From contig CM032233.1 in assembly GCA_019009955.1 (NCBI GenBank), positions 83,402,501 through 83,466,500 on the forward strand: a stretch of DNA of 64,000 nt, in the 5' to 3' direction. Origin of the DNA: Riptortus pedestris. Its lineage: Eukaryota; Arthropoda; Insecta; Hemiptera; Alydidae. The notes under the pieces are model-generated. The model was not told the DNA's origin. It searched no databases and saw only the letters and a program-made list of their open reading frames with translations. A program made the translations under genes and the position numbers. How positions within the stretch are numbered: position 1 is the first letter of the stretch; every line of letters starts with the position of its first letter. Of this stretch, positions 1 through 13,600 are shown in pieces.

Positions 1-298
1 ACGGGCTGGGTGGTGTCCGGAGTGGAGGCTTGCCTTCACTGCCGGTCATAGACGTAGTGGTCGTGTGTTCAAAGCACGAGGACGTACAGGCCAGGAAAAC
101 TGGTACATGTACGGGAGTTCTTCTCTCGTGTGGGAGCTGGGTAGTAGGGGACCGTCCCGTTCCATAGGGCTCGCTTCTTGACCATCGTAGCGAGTCCTCA
201 GTGTTCCACGAGGTTGTTGGATTGGTGTGGAAGGATTAAGGCCTAACGGCTAGGTGCCTTCCACATTGTAGCCACTCCTCGAAGTGGGTGCACAATGT
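1..298. other. GC-rich unassigned segment, possibly SINE-like
   Basis: This block is visibly richer in G and C than anything around it and ends abruptly at 298/299, where a minus-strand Helitron body begins. No open reading frame of note is seen. The first 100 bases could be read as a weak tRNA-like head: a box-A-like TGGTGTCCGGAG near 11-22 and a box-B-like GTGTTCAAAGC near 66-76. Neither box fits well. It occupies the place where other copies of the same Helitron carry their 3' hairpin and CTAG end. Confidence 0.3.
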
Positions 299-1443
299 CG
301 TTTCTGTGGATTTGTTAATAATAAAATTAATTTTTTATGTAAGACTTCACTGTCCCGCATATTGTCATATTTCCCGTTTCCTGTGCATTATGCATAGATT
401 TGAATTATTAAGGAGAAAATATTATAATAATATATTATAACTTGAATTAATTTTTTAAGGTGAGGTACCTGGTAGTTCATATTGAAAAGAAGCGTTGAGC
501 AAATTTCTCTAAATAACAAAATAAACAACTTTTATTATGTACATATTTGCCGAAACCCCAATAGGAAATCACTATTTTTAATTTCAAGCCTCCCTTCTAA
601 CCCCTACTCCTGCCCGTCCCTAGAAATAGTATGGCTTATTATAAGGAAGGCGTTAGTGCTAATACAAATACCGAGTGTTTTATTTAGTTCGGTTGAGTCT
701 TTTGTGCCAAATAAAATTGTTGACTCCCGCTATAATTTTTAGCGTATAACGTCTTTATACTTCGGTATACGACGATAGTGTATATAACCAAAGTTTCTCT
801 AAATAACAAAATAAACAACTTTTGTTATGTGCACTTTTGCCGAAACCCCAATAGGAAACGAAATATCACTATTTTTAATTTCAGGCCTCCCTTATAACCC
901 CCACTCCTGCCCGTCCCTAGAAATGTTAGTATGGCATATTATAATAAAGGCGTTAGTACTAATTCACATACCGAGTTTGCTTTAATTCGGTTGAGTCTTT
1001 AGTGCCAAATAAAATTGTGGACTCCCGCTTTAGTTGATAGCGTATAACTCATTTATGCTTCCGTATACGGCAAAAGTGCATATAACAAAGGTTACTCTGA
1101 ATAACAAAATAAACAACTTTTGTTATGTGCATATTTGCTGAAAAAGCAATAGGAAGCGAAATATCGCTATTTTTTAATTTCAGGCCTCCCTTATAACCCC
1201 CACTCCTGTTCGCCTGAGAGAATATTAATATAGCCTAAAGTCTAAGTTGGGTTAGTAGTAATATACATACCAAGTTTTATAAAATTTGGTTCAGCCGTTT
1301 ATGCGTGAAAAGGTAACAAGCAAACAAAGAAATAAACAAACAGACACCAAAGAAACAAAATGCAGATATGGTGTCTATGACATGTGAAACGAAAAGTTAT
1401 CGTGAAATTTCGCAAAAAAAATCAATGTAAAGACAGAGGTTAC

Positions 1444-1492
<49 letters not shown>
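299..1492 (-). mobile_element. Non-autonomous Helitron (family H), 3' end missing
   Basis: Minus-strand copy of the family described at 32248-33537. The 5' side is at the right, where the conserved segment reading GTAACCTCTGTCTGTACATT on the minus strand abuts a (TA)n tract (1449-1492). About three internal monomers are visible, with the landmark 'cccccactcctg' recurring near 600, 898 and 1197, a spacing of about 297 bp. The terminal 3' hairpin and CTAG are absent and are replaced by the GC-rich segment at 1-298. Open frames inside it are not conserved between copies and are not genes. Confidence 0.8.
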
Positions 1493-1497
<5 letters not shown>

Positions 1498-3550
1498 TTA
1501 TTTATTTATCTTTGTCCATGACAATTTGTAATAGTTTATATAAGGCCATTAATAAAAAAACAGGAACAACTCAAGAATTTTTTACCGTAATTATACCCTT
1601 CCCAATTTAGAAAGCATTTTTTCAGTTAAGGACACGACAATTACAGATTAAAATTTGATATTAAAAACATTACTTTCTCCATTGCTTCTAAAAGCGAATA
1701 CATATTATGTAATTTGGATGATTTCGAAAACATTCGCCATTTATTTTTACACTCTGCTGCATATAAACCAATGAGGGCACAATAATCACAATTTCCTTTC
1801 CGAAGAAAACCAAGAAAGTCTTTTGCTTAAAGTACTCTGAGGTAATGTCAAATGTAAATGATGAATGGTCTACATGTATTTGATCAACAGCTTGAAATAT
1901 CCTTCATTTTCATTGAAGAAATAATTTTTTATATGTTTTTTTTTTATTGTATTTTATAATTATTGTACGAATATATTTTTTTATTTTAACTTGAACATAT
2001 TCATATTAATAAAACATTTGTTATTGTATTTGAATATAACAAAAATTTATGAGAAGTTCTTTTGAAAGTGGGAAAGCTTCTAATTGTTTTTCTTGTTATT
2101 TACTTGTATATATTTGCATTAGTTTGCTTTGCATTCATTTATGGAAGTTTCTTTATATATACAATTTCAAACTAAGATAATAACTAACAAATATTACATA
2201 AGCTGAATTTTGTTTAGCGCTATAGACAGATTAAAATATATTTTATGTTGTGTGTGTGTTCGTGCGTGCGAGGGTATTTCACGTTATGGAATCGCTGGTC
2301 TATTATAGGTCTCTTAATGCCACCAATGAAAATATAGGGGTGGGTAATTTAGTTGAGCTTTTTAAGGTTTTGTCATATATAATTTTGGAAAGTACATTGA
2401 ATGTTTTAATATTCTATTGTTTCCCCCTAAATATTGAATGCAAGGAAACCAAATATGCTGTAATCCTACTTCGCTGTACTGGTTTTTACTCGTAGGAGTT
2501 CCCTAAAGTTTAAATGCTGTGCTCCAGACAGTTTTTGGAATGACTAAGCTTCCTTGGGAAGGAAAGGAAATTCGACAATCAATAATTAATCGTGTTTGCT
2601 GGTGAATATCATGAATTTATCTTGTGACCTACTAATATCCTCAAAGGAAGCCGATATATTATTTCTGATTTATCATAACTCTAAGCTAAACAAATGTTCT
2701 TTTATATCAGTTTGCATGAAGGGCTGAGATTTGAAAGATTCATGCAAGCGTATGAATAATATTCATATTTAATTTAGGAGTAGTTTTCCTTTTGTTTCAC
2801 TTGATCATAGTTCATCATTTTTTTTTCATCCGTTTACAAATGAACATGTTTACATTTGGCCCTTCATATATTCTGAACTCGAATTCTGATAAGAATTTAA
2901 ACAGCTCAATTAGTCTATCTTAGGACCAGAATGGCTAAGCATACTGTTATACAATTAGGAAAATGCACTTTGATGATATAAATTTTTATTTTACCGTCTG
3001 TCGTTTCTTCTATCTCTCCATGAATTTTCAATGGCACTTCGGGCATATTCATAAGGTGACTTCTGAACTAGATTTTTTTAGGTTGCTTATATTTAGGTAT
3101 TATTACTCGGGAAAGAAGTCGACCGATAAAGATGACTGGAGAGGAAATATTTTGACCTTTCCCCAGTTATATTGTTTGATAAATAGAATTATCACCCTAA
3201 AAAAAATTATGTATCAGAGGGTTACAATTGAACTTTTAAAATTATAAAAATTTGGTTGAAATATTATTAATTATTATAAAATAAGTGGAACAGAATTTAA
3301 ATATATATAATAGAAGGAACAAAAAGCTAAGAGCGTTTGTTTATTCAGGTGCTCACGTATAGGTCTGGAACTCGAAGACCTAAGTTTCAAATATAATATA
3401 TTTATCTCAAAGAATTCAAGAATTTATTTTTATAATTTCGCGATTTCCTAGCAGTCTAGCAGCTATAGAAACTTGAGAAGGCTCAATATTCATACAAATA
3501 ATGTAAATATCGCAAGCCACAATTATACACACACAGACATACACACTCAC
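1493..3550. other. Low-copy AT-rich intergenic DNA
   Basis: No repeat family recognised elsewhere in the window, no splice-supported exon and no structured RNA is seen here. Short open frames (for example 2250-2495 and 2963-3247) have no recognisable domain and match the background composition. A short (GT)n run lies near 2250. Confidence 0.5.
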
Positions 3551-3552
3551 AT

Positions 3553-4522
3553 CGTGGTATATGAATACATTTTAGTTAACATATGTTAAAAAGTCACATG
3601 TGTGGTAAGAAAAATAATGGATTATTGCATGGTATTTCTATGAAAGAAAGTGGTGTGTTTGAATATATTACACTGGAGATGAGGATTAAAAACTACTGGG
3701 AGGACGGAAGAAAAAGAATTCCCCAAATGGTACAGTTGGGGTAGAATAAAGGAAAAATGTGTGTAGCCAAAACTACATTGGTCATGCAAGAGCATTTTCA
3801 TTATAAATAAAATTGGACTATTTTAAAAATGCAATTACACCAGTATTATTTGTGTAATAATACTGTAGGCGAGTAGCGTAAAAAGGCCATCCTCTTAAAT
3901 TCATTCACAGGATATGCTTTTAGGTTAGTAAACAATTTGTTAATACCAGTCTCACTTTGTCTTTTGATACACCTTTAGAACTATTGATTGTCTTGATCAA
4001 ATTTTATGTGTAGAAATCCATGCTAACAGATATAAATTTTACAATAGTTTTGAAGAAATGATTGAAAGAATTAATGACTGACTGAGCCCGTATTACTGTT
4101 TAAGTGACTGATAGTGACTTTGAATTAAAGGTGGTTCTTCGTGACCGTTTTATCATGGGCTTAGGAAAAGCTAAAATTATGGAAAGGTTGTTTGAAGAAA
4201 ACGCTTACGCTTCAGCATGCTGTAGAATTAGCCTCTGCAAAAGAAGCGTCCACTCCTGATTATGAGCTCCCAATTGAATCCGTCAGTCGACAAGAAATGG
4301 CAACACAAGCTTTGGAACAGAACTAGTTACCCGTCAAGTTCACAAAACAAGCAGAAGATGGCAGTATGTACAGTTTGAGACTAACCAAGGAAATAGTATC
4401 TAAGTAGTAGTCCCAGTTTCTTTAAAGGGGGAGAGTTGTGGTAAATCAATCATTGTATTATATATATGTTAAAAAGTAACATGTGTAAAACAAAAGAATG
4501 GATTACTGCATTGTATAACTAT
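3553..4522 (+). mobile_element. Collapsed Ty3/gypsy-type LTR retrotransposon
   Basis: Two related stretches of about 90 bp, 3553-3645 and 4437-4522, share GTTAAAAAGT, ACATGTGT and AATGGATTA and look like the starts of a 5' and a 3' LTR about 880 bp apart. Just before the second copy is a polypurine tract, AAAGGGGGAGAG (4424-4435), where a plus-strand primer would be. Between them lies a gag remnant (4107-4326). The right LTR runs into a very long (CA)n array. Almost all of pol is gone. LTR limits are approximate. Confidence 0.55.
4107..4326 (+). pseudogene. Gypsy-type Gag remnant with frameshift
   Basis: Frame one (4107-4202) reads DFELKVVLRDRFIMGL and continues to MERLFEEN. A one-base shift at 4203 then gives LTLQHAVELASAKEA in the next frame, ending at a TAG at 4324-4326. 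The pattern of a 'LRDRF..GL' helix followed by a leucine/glutamate-rich 'tl..AvelA.a.Ea' helix is characteristic of Ty3/gypsy Gag proteins near the capsid C-terminus. The frameshift and the loss of protease and reverse transcriptase show it is dead. The family assignment rests on motif resemblance only. Confidence 0.6.
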
Positions 4523-4523
4523 A

Positions 4524-4931
<408 letters not shown>

Positions 4932-5112
4932 CATTATTATTTCTTATGATTGAGTTCTCATAAGAAAACCATTTTGCTAAAGACAACTAGGGTTTCTGTA
5001 TTCAATTATACCTTCTATCTGAATTATTTCTTTAAATTTATATCGATTATTCACTGCGAACTCAGTCACAATACACTTTACAACTAACTATGGGTCTAAT
5101 AATTCTAAAAAA

Positions 5113-5605
5113 GTCCGACACGCAGGAGCTGAATAAACTAAGCAGATTTCTAACGTGCATCACGTATTTGCATTTATCGCCAATAGTAAAAGTTCAATGA
5201 GAACAATATTTGGTATTTATGCTTCAAATGATGTGCTTAATAATATAACAACTTATTGTTAATAAGACATGAGTAGGAAAAGGTTTACTGAAGGCCGAAA
5301 ACTATAAAAAACAAATATCTCTGTTAATAATCAACATAGTGAAAAAATGTATATAACAACATTTATATAACATTTTATTAGCAATAACATTGAGTGTATA
5401 CACTTTTTCGATCCGTCGAAGATATCTTGAATTTTGGAAATTCCTCCCCTCTAAACCCCCTCCCCTCTCCCAGTCCGATTTCAGCCGTTAACGAACTTCA
5501 TCTTTCTTATTACATAAAACGCTTATACATCGAATTTGGTAACGATTGAACAAAAATTGAGACCACAAGAGCGGTAACAGACAAATATATATATACACAC
5601 ACACA

Positions 5606-5636
<31 letters not shown>

Positions 5637-5662
5637 CACAATTTTGAACTGACCTCATTCTT
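5113..5662 (-). repeat. Family A element, 5' half on minus strand
   Basis: Starts GTCCGACACG then the ends-hairpin region and TAAGCAGATTTC, follows the family consensus through the C-rich stretch near 5445-5475 and reaches a (CA)n core (5596-5640). It is cut at about 5662, where Helitron-related sequence begins. Confidence 0.75.
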
Positions 5663-5982
5663 GGATTTTGAAAGGAAATATGTTCATTACAGGTGATATT
5701 TAATTGAAATAAATGCTATTCATGACTATGGTTTGAATTATTCAAAAACGGTGTGTCAAAAAGTGTAGAGGGATAGATTAGGAACACATTTTTATTTATT
5801 CTTCATAACTAAAATTTCTATTCTATTAATACCCAAAATTTACCCTTTAGGATTGGCTATTTCGCAAAAACATTACGTCGAGGAGTGAAGTGTATTTGTC
5901 CACACATTGAAGTCTTGCTATAAGAATACCATCATTAGTCAGTCAACAAACATTTCCCGGGCATCGCCGGGTACCTTAGCTA

Positions 5983-5983
<1 letters not shown>
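5663..5983 (+). mobile_element. Helitron 3' fragment (family H)
   Basis: Ends with the hairpin CCCGGGCATCGCCGGG, then GTACCTTAG and CTAG (5980-5983), followed by T of a (TA)n tract, exactly as expected for a Helitron 3' terminus inserted between A and T. The upstream 300 bp match the 3' part of the larger copy at 44227-46246 (the shared 'gaattattca' and 'cggtgtgtca' landmarks). The 5' part is missing. Confidence 0.75.
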
Positions 5984-6025
<42 letters not shown>

Positions 6026-6029
<4 letters not shown>

Positions 6030-6143
6030 TTTGAACGAACCTCATTCTCATCAAATAGTGGGTAGGATCGATGGACATTTGAAGACATTTCTTGAAAACT
6101 GCGTCATGAGTACAACGTCATTTTCCCTTTAGGGAAATCTGCT
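6026..6143 (-). repeat. Family A terminal fragment
   Basis: Carries the conserved ATTTTGAACGAACCTCATT, GATCGATGGACATTTGAAG and the terminal palindrome TTTCCCTTTAGGGAAAT followed by CTGCT. It lies directly after the (TA)n into which the adjacent Helitron fragment is embedded. Confidence 0.75.
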
Positions 6144-6752
6144 AAAATAGCAACAGTTAGGTTCTATTACTTCATCTTACATTTCTATCCATGGGGGAAT
6201 TCCTGATTCAGTTATATAAAACCCGTAATAAAAAGGTTATAACACCACATTGATGAGAAAAGTTTATAGGGGTGGAAAGAATATGGTATATTTAATGGTT
6301 TTCTGTTGAGCATTTAATGTTCTCAGTCACATTTTAGCTGCCTTAAAGACCATAAAAACAGACTGATGTCAACTTCAATACAAAGAAGATATAACGACAT
6401 TTTCTAGTAATATTTTCCGAAATGGCAACACACTAATTTTTTTTCAATAGCAACAAAGTAAACTCTAGACAGACTGTTCATAAAAGACAGCATTCAACGA
6501 TATTAAAACGGTATAAATCAACTCACAGTATGAAGTTACTTATTTAAGTAACTTAATTTGAAGTTCACAGGTAAGAATCAACGCAAAAAAACGGCGCTTT
6601 TGGAGCACAAGCTCCATCATCAGTGCCCTGCTGGCAGACAAACTATTGAAAACCGTCAAACAAGATATTTTATAATTAAAGAATACATAGAAGGAAAATA
6701 TATGCTCCAAAACATATAACATTAAGAATAATAAAAATAAATTGTTCTTGTT
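6144..6752. other. Low-copy DNA with a short GC-richer motif
   Basis: AT-rich sequence without a recognisable gene. Near 6590-6650 is 'gcgcttttggagcacaagct' followed by 'ccatcatcagtgccctg'. A related motif (ctccatcgtcagtgcctg) occurs at 57160-57178, so both may be ends of one retroelement family that I cannot identify. Confidence 0.4.
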
Positions 6753-6872
6753 TTAGCAGATCTCCCTTAAGTGAAATCAGCTATTGAGATCGTACTCATG
6801 ACGCGATTTTCGAAAAATTTCTTCAAATGTCCATCGATCCTATCCAGGAGATGACGAAAATGAGGTCCATTC

Positions 6873-6940
<68 letters not shown>

Positions 6941-7378
6941 TTGTCTGTTAATGCTGTAGCGGCTGCAATTTTTGTTTGATCGTTTCCAAACTCGATATTT
7001 AAACGTTTTATGCAAAAAGACAGATCAAGTTCGTTAATGGCTGAAATTGGAACAGTGGGAGGGGGGGGGGTTTAGAGGGGGATTTTCGAAAATTCGAAAT
7101 ATCTCCGTTACCATACGTCAGATCAAAAAATTGTATAGAACCAATCTTATTGCAAATTACATTTACTATAAATATTATTCTATACATTTATTCTCTATCG
7201 TGAATATTAACCGACATATTTTTATTAAATGTGGGTGGTATCGCACGAGTGAGTCCCGGCAAAATCTAGGTCGGCCCCTTCCGTAACTGCTTGGCTCTCG
7301 TATGGAGATTTCTCCATTGTATAACTTCACGTGGGAAATCAGCTTAGTTTACGCAGCCCCTGCACGACGGACTTTTTT
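6753..7378 (+). repeat. Family A element, short form
   Basis: Runs from TTAGCAGATCTCCC to GCAGCCCCTGCACGACGGAC plus a T run. It has a (TA)n core at 6878-6939, the G-run at 7061-7070 and the terminal inverted GGGAAATC. It lacks the internal block found in the roughly 950-bp form. Confidence 0.85.
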
Positions 7379-7677
7379 AATGTTATATGTTTTGAATCAT
7401 ACATTTTACCTTCTATCTGTACCTATATTTTATATATTTAAATATTGCCATAGAATTCTAATATTGAAATGGAACGAATACATTTTGGAAGGAATATATA
7501 GCTTAAGTATTAACAAAAATATGAATATCTAATGAATGCTATAAAATTAATAAACTAGATAATATAAATTAAGAAGTTAAAAGAATATTTCAACTTAATA
7601 CATGTCTATTCGAAATAAATACGAAATGAGGATTAATTCAATGACTTTCAAAGATTCAAGCTTCTGCTGTTTGATTT
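7379..7677. other. AT-rich spacer between two family A copies
   Basis: About 300 bp of AT-rich sequence in which I see no gene, RNA or repeat. Confidence 0.5.
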
Positions 7678-7824
7678 TTTAGCAGATTTCCAGTAACGGA
7701 AATCAGCTATTGATGTTGTACTCATGACGCAATTTTCGAAACATTTCTTCAAATGTCCGTCGATCTTATAGTAGTAATAGTAGATGACGAAAATGAGGAC
7801 CGTTCAAAATTTTTAATATACGTA

Positions 7825-7886
<62 letters not shown>

Positions 7887-8378
7887 TGTTAATGCTCTTG
7901 TGGACGCAATTTTTGTTTTATCGTTATCAGACTCGATATATAATTACATACTTACATTTTATGTAAAAAGAAAGATCGAGTGATTGAGTACGTTAACGCC
8001 TGAAATCGGACATGTGGAAGGGTGGGGGGTTTAGGGGGAGAATTTTGAAAATTCGAAATATCTCAGTTTCGCGTCGGATTGAAAAATGATATAGAACCAA
8101 TCTTCTTGCAAATGAATAATCTATAAATGTTGTTTTGTACAGTTTTTCTCTATATTGAATATTAACCGAGAAATTTCCATATTATAGTTTTCGGCCATTA
8201 ATAAACCCCCACTCCTACTCAAGTCATATGAACAAAAAACTGTTATATAATGAACCACTTTATTTGAAGCCAAAATACTAAATATTGTTGAACTTTTACT
8301 TTTTGATATAAATGGAAATACGCGATGCACGTCAGAAATCTGCTTAGTTAATGCAGCCCCTGCGTGACGTACTTTTTT
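7678..8378 (+). repeat. Family A element
   Basis: Begins TTTAGCAGATTTCC and ends TGCAGCCCCTGCGTGACGTAC plus a T run. The (TA)n core is at 7836-7883, preceded by a short (TG)n. The left terminal palindrome is mutated (CCAGTAACGG). Confidence 0.85.
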
Positions 8379-8784
8379 CTTAAACAATAACTTTTGGTGT
8401 ATCAGTGTATTATGGTGGATAAACTAGTTGAAAAAACTTAGCTTTTTACGAGTCTCAGATCAAATGTGAAACAGTGTTATAAGAGATTGTTTGAACAAAA
8501 AATATGATTGCTTCAGGCAATTTATTGAGGCGTAGATAGAACGGGCTCCGATCATGATGGTTTATGAAATGTGTAAATAAATTGTGTGTGAATTCAATAC
8601 ACAAGAGTAATCTCCTTCGCTTCGGACAGGCTTCGTGTTCAAAACGAGAGATATAATCTCTTCTATATTTACGTTCACATTTTGCAAGAGTGATATATAT
8701 TGAATAAAACATAAAATAAATAATATATAATTCCCATTATGATTCTGAAGTATTACATCAGTATCAATGTATCAATAAACACGG
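8379..8784. other. Low-copy spacer
   Basis: AT-rich. A minus-strand open frame at 8455-8712 has no recognisable domain and nothing around it suggests an exon. Confidence 0.4.
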
Positions 8785-8877
8785 TTTTTAGCAGATTTCT
8801 CTGGCTATTGAGGTTGTACTCATGACACCGTCGATCCTACCCAGGTGATGATCAAAATTATGGACTCACGCGCACAA

Positions 8878-8921
<44 letters not shown>

Positions 8922-9645
8922 TTATTTATATACATTTGTCTGTTAACACACTAGCGGTGAACATTTTTGTTTGATCGTTATCAAACTCGATATTTAATCG
9001 TTTTATGCAAAAAAAGAAAAGATCGAGTTTTTTAATGGCTGATATCCGACCAGTGGGAGGGGGGATTTTCGACAGTTAGAAATATGTCCTTCCGATCAAA
9101 AGATTGTATAGAGCCAGTCTCATTGCAAAGTAAATGTATTATAATCATTGTTATATAGATTTATTCTCTGTCGTGAATGTTAACCGAGATATTTGCATTT
9201 TTCAGTTTTCAGCCCCCAATTGTACTCATGTCACATTTACAATAGAACACTGTATTCGAAGCATAAATGCCAAATATTGTTTCAAGAGATGTTTATTATA
9301 CGAGATACATACAAATACGTTCTGTTGATCCACCCCCCCCCCTTAAATTCTTAGACTGCTAAAACTTGAGGGATTGTGATAAAAATGATTCCTATTCATT
9401 TTAAATTACAGTATTAGATATAGGAAATAGATTTCAATAAAATTAGTATGTTATCTAAATATAAATATTTCATTAATTAATTTTCTTCCTGCTGAAGAAT
9501 ATTTCAATCTACCTGTTAAGCTCTGAAAGGTTTAGCAGCTGTTTGTTTACAATTCAGACGCTTTCCACTGGGAGGTTATTAAAATTGACTGAAAGATTTC
9601 TGAATTTGTATTTATTCACATAATTTTCACTGTGTTGTTAATATA
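8785..9645 (+). repeat. Family A element, long form, 3' end lost
   Basis: Starts TTTTAGCAGATTTCTCTGG, has a mixed (CA)n/(TA)n core at 8877-8921, and contains the extra internal block (poly-C near 9334-9342, then 'tttagcagctgtttgtttac' near 9531). It ends near 9645 without the terminal hairpin. Confidence 0.7.
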
Positions 9646-10234
9646 TTTTTGATTTTCGAATTCTCCTCCCACCAAACCCACATCCTTTTCGTCGACCGAT
9701 TTCAGCCATTAACGAATTTTATCTTAGGTTTTGAGTAAAACGTATAACATGGCAAAGATCAAGTAAAATGAAATCTTAATTGACGACTTCCCACAACATA
9801 TTTGCTTGTATCTTATTCAATAAAGTTCTGTTGAATACAATAGTTTGTTGTATTCATGATATATTCGCTTATCGATAAAGATTGATGGCTAAGAGTAGGG
9901 ACTCCGTTAAGTAAGATTATTTCCCATGTGCCAAAAAATAGAAAATGCAAATATCTCGGTTAATAATCAAGATAGTGAAAAAACGTACACAACAACATTT
10001 ATACAACATAAAAATTAGAAGAAGAGTGTTTCTATACACTTTTTCGATCCGACGCTAAGTAACGAAGATATTAAGAATTTTCGAAATTCCTCTAAACCCC
10101 CACCTCCCACTCACTTGTCGGATTTCAGCCATAAACGAACTTGACCTCCCTTTTTACATAAAACGATTGAATATCGAGTTTGGTAACGATTAGAGCAAAA
10201 TTGCGACCTCTAGAGCAGTAACAGACAAATGCCA

Positions 10235-10290
<56 letters not shown>

Positions 10291-10624
10291 TTGGGTCGAT
10301 GGCCATTAAAAGATTTTTTTTCAAAAATGACGATACAATTTGAGATAGAGAAAACACGTATAAAATAATATTTATAGAAAATTAAATTTACAAAACGATT
10401 GGATATATACAATTATTCGATCCAACTCGTAATAGCGGAGATATTTTGAATTTTCGATTTTCTTCCCCTCGCCGGTTCGATTTCAGCCTTTTCCAAGTTT
10501 GATTAACCATTTTTACATGAGTGACTTCTATATCGAGTTTGGGCAAACGAAAATAGCCACCTTTAGATGTAACAGGCAAGTATACAGAATATATATATAT
10601 ATATATATTTATATACACACTAGC
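9646..10624 (-). repeat. Tandem family A fragments on the minus strand
   Basis: At least three truncated pieces follow each other: 9646-9900 (degenerate), 9901-10300 (ending in (TA)n 10236-10288), and 10301-10624 (ending in a second (TA)n near 10590-10608). All carry 'cgatccgac'-type and 'gatttcagcc'-type landmarks of family A. Exact joins are uncertain. Confidence 0.6.
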
Positions 10625-13600
10625 TTTTGGATAAGGACACCGATCGCATATATAATGATTACTGCCAGAGGAGCGGAACGATGTGCCAGCAATGGTATGC
10701 ATTAAACTAAATGAATTACGTTTAAATCAACTTAAAATTAAAGAAAATTGAAGAAATTGTGAATTCTAACGCACACCAATTATCTCAGTTCCTAAAGTTT
10801 GCATACATTAAAACTGTAAATAATCTTATTAGCTAGTTACTTGTTAACAATCAACATAAGTATATAGTGGAAAAGTTATTTTAGAAAACTTACGCGATGG
10901 GATTTGTTTAATTAATTTAGTAAGACTGATATCTATTATTACAGGCGCTAATTATTAAGTGGCGACCAATTGTATGAAGTGATCACAGAAGAACACCGGC
11001 GATTCTGGTAAGTAATAAATGAAATTAGGTATAAGCTGAAGAATAATTATGTAACACACACACAACTCGAATCCGTGATGTGTTGATGTTTAAGAAAGTG
11101 TAAACCAAATATGTCTCTCAGAATGAAATGAATTGTTCGAAATTCGGGGAAGAAACAAGTGGAGGGAAGGGATTTTCAAAAATACTTCACAATAAATGTA
11201 TTAACAAAATTATAAAAATACCAAAAATTCACGAACTTCAAACTACCTGAATAATATAGTCTTAAAAATATTCACACCGAACTTGAGATCAGAATCGATC
11301 GATTATATTTAGCGATGAAAGGGTGAAATATTTAGTAATTTGAATGTCAAAAAATCAATACCATACAGTTGCTTTATTAGACTAAAATATTTCCTGACAA
11401 TCCAGACCACTCTTTCTGTCACAATCAGATACCTGAATGAGATATTTAGGAATAGTTTTCCAACCTAAATACTTTTTAATAGAATCGGCGGGGGGAAGAA
11501 ATACTAATACATTTTAGCACACCCAAATTTATCAAGTGTGGTTTATTATTAAGATTATTCCCGAGGTATTTAATCAACGTTTATGATAGACTGAATCTGC
11601 ACAAAAGTTTCTCAAATGAAGCATGTTTCGCATACAGCGAAGACGCCTTCCTTAGTCATGTGCAGTGAGAGTTCCATCTTAAAAAGGTTAATAAAAGTCA
11701 TTTTTATCTCCATCGTGAGATTGGCGCCTTCCCTCATATAATCTATGTGTAAAATCTGTTTTTGTGAAGACGTTCTTTGATGAGCTGAAAACCTATTGTA
11801 AGAATTGTTCAAAGTTGAAACTTGCAAATCCCAGAGTTAATCAACTAATTTGCTGGATTTAATATTTTCGGATGCAAACGCAAACATCCTTATCCCTCGA
11901 GTAGTAATCTTTTAAAATGTGTATTCGAAGTAGGTGGAACAGAATCTTCTAATTTTGAGCTAAACAACTGTCTGTATATTTCACCTTGAGAAACTTATCC
12001 AACGATGATTTAGGCGTAGATTACTAATCAACAACGTGTCTTTTTAATAACAGCAACTATCCCCACGCGACCTCGTCCTTCCTGGAGAGACTTAAATGAG
12101 TCCTCTAATACCTAATGACCAATTTTGGAGAATGTTTAATGATAGGAGTTGGGAGGCCAGATTTATTTTCTCAGGGCAGACTATAAGAGAAGAATCATCG
12201 AAATTTCCCCTATTACTATGGCGGCGCATGTTTTCATCTCGGTAACTAATACATTTACTGAAAATTATTTTCAATTAAAAGCATTCTAACTAATGGAGGG
12301 AACGTACTATTGGCAAATATCTGTCTTACCTGAACGCCAATCTCTCCAATAAATTTCTTTCTTAAGTTTTCACACCCCTGTTGGCCGGATTGTACAGGCT
12401 TTTTTCTATGTTTTTTTTAAATAAATACTTCTGTTATAACTTATTAATGTAAACCGTGCATTAGTAAAACCATACACATTATATTAATGTATGCACTCTG
12501 AAGGAACTGGCATTTTTAATGCACTAGAATCCACTTCTTTTTCTTCTTTCTTCTTTCAATCCAATTATTAAAGAAAACCAAATACTCTTTCCTCAATAAC
12601 ATTATTTATATGCATTCAAACTTGATATTTTTAAATGAATAAATATATTTTTTAATAAGCTCAATTTTTCTGCAGCCATAAACTGGTGGTACCTTCCCTG
12701 GAAAAGAAAATAATTTTTAATACTATATTAATACATTAAAAAATTCAATAAACATAAACTATATGCGTTATTAACATTTGTACTTTATGCGTTAAAATAT
12801 CATTGCCTTAAGTTGAAATTTTCCTAATGCTGATGAAGAAAAGAAAGCGAGTTTTTCTTTTAAAAACATTACGTTATATTCATTAAGAACAGGCGTTTCA
12901 TTTTCCGGAGGGGTTTCTAAAGTATTTAATTAAATTATAAACCCACTGTAATAAATGGGTTTATCAGTACATGTAAATTACATTATACAATACTTCACTT
13001 GTATTTTACTGTCTAGGAACCAAACGTCTTTTAGAGAGAGGTTTTCAAGATGAGCTTGGTAGCTGCTTTAACCCTGCCATCTCGGTGAAATATTTGGAGA
13101 GAAAATATAATCATTTTTATCACTATTTTTCACGTTTAAAATTTCAAAGCCACTGGGCCAACAGTAATATGAAAAAATTGCCGGAAAAAATTGGACCATA
13201 GTAAATAATTTATTAAAAATAGACGAAACACGAAAGGCCTCTTCTTGGACGAAAGGTACATTATATTATAATTGTTATTAAGTTTAAACGTTGTGATGCA
13301 GAATTGCTAATGCTTTGCCAGGCCTTTCTCCTCTAGTTCTAAACACTTGTCAGGTTATCCGTAATCTAAGCCGATTCCCCATGTTCGACGATAGTACAAT
13401 GGTGATGTCAGCTCACATTCTATTCTCTATTTATCTCTCAATAAAAGGCTAATATAAAAAGGATTTGAAGAGTATGAAGGGCATGAAATTTTCAGTGACA
13501 GTTACTTAATCGCAGTTAATAACTAAAATGGCTTGATTTATCCTTGTCACCCTTCGCAACATGTACATATTTAATTTAACATCCGGTCAACCTCTCAAAA

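Noticed and set aside
482..742. MKRSVEQISLNNKINNFYYV-type open frames, repeated at 38358-38561
   Set aside because: They fall in Helitron monomers, differ in frame and length between copies and have no conserved reading frame.
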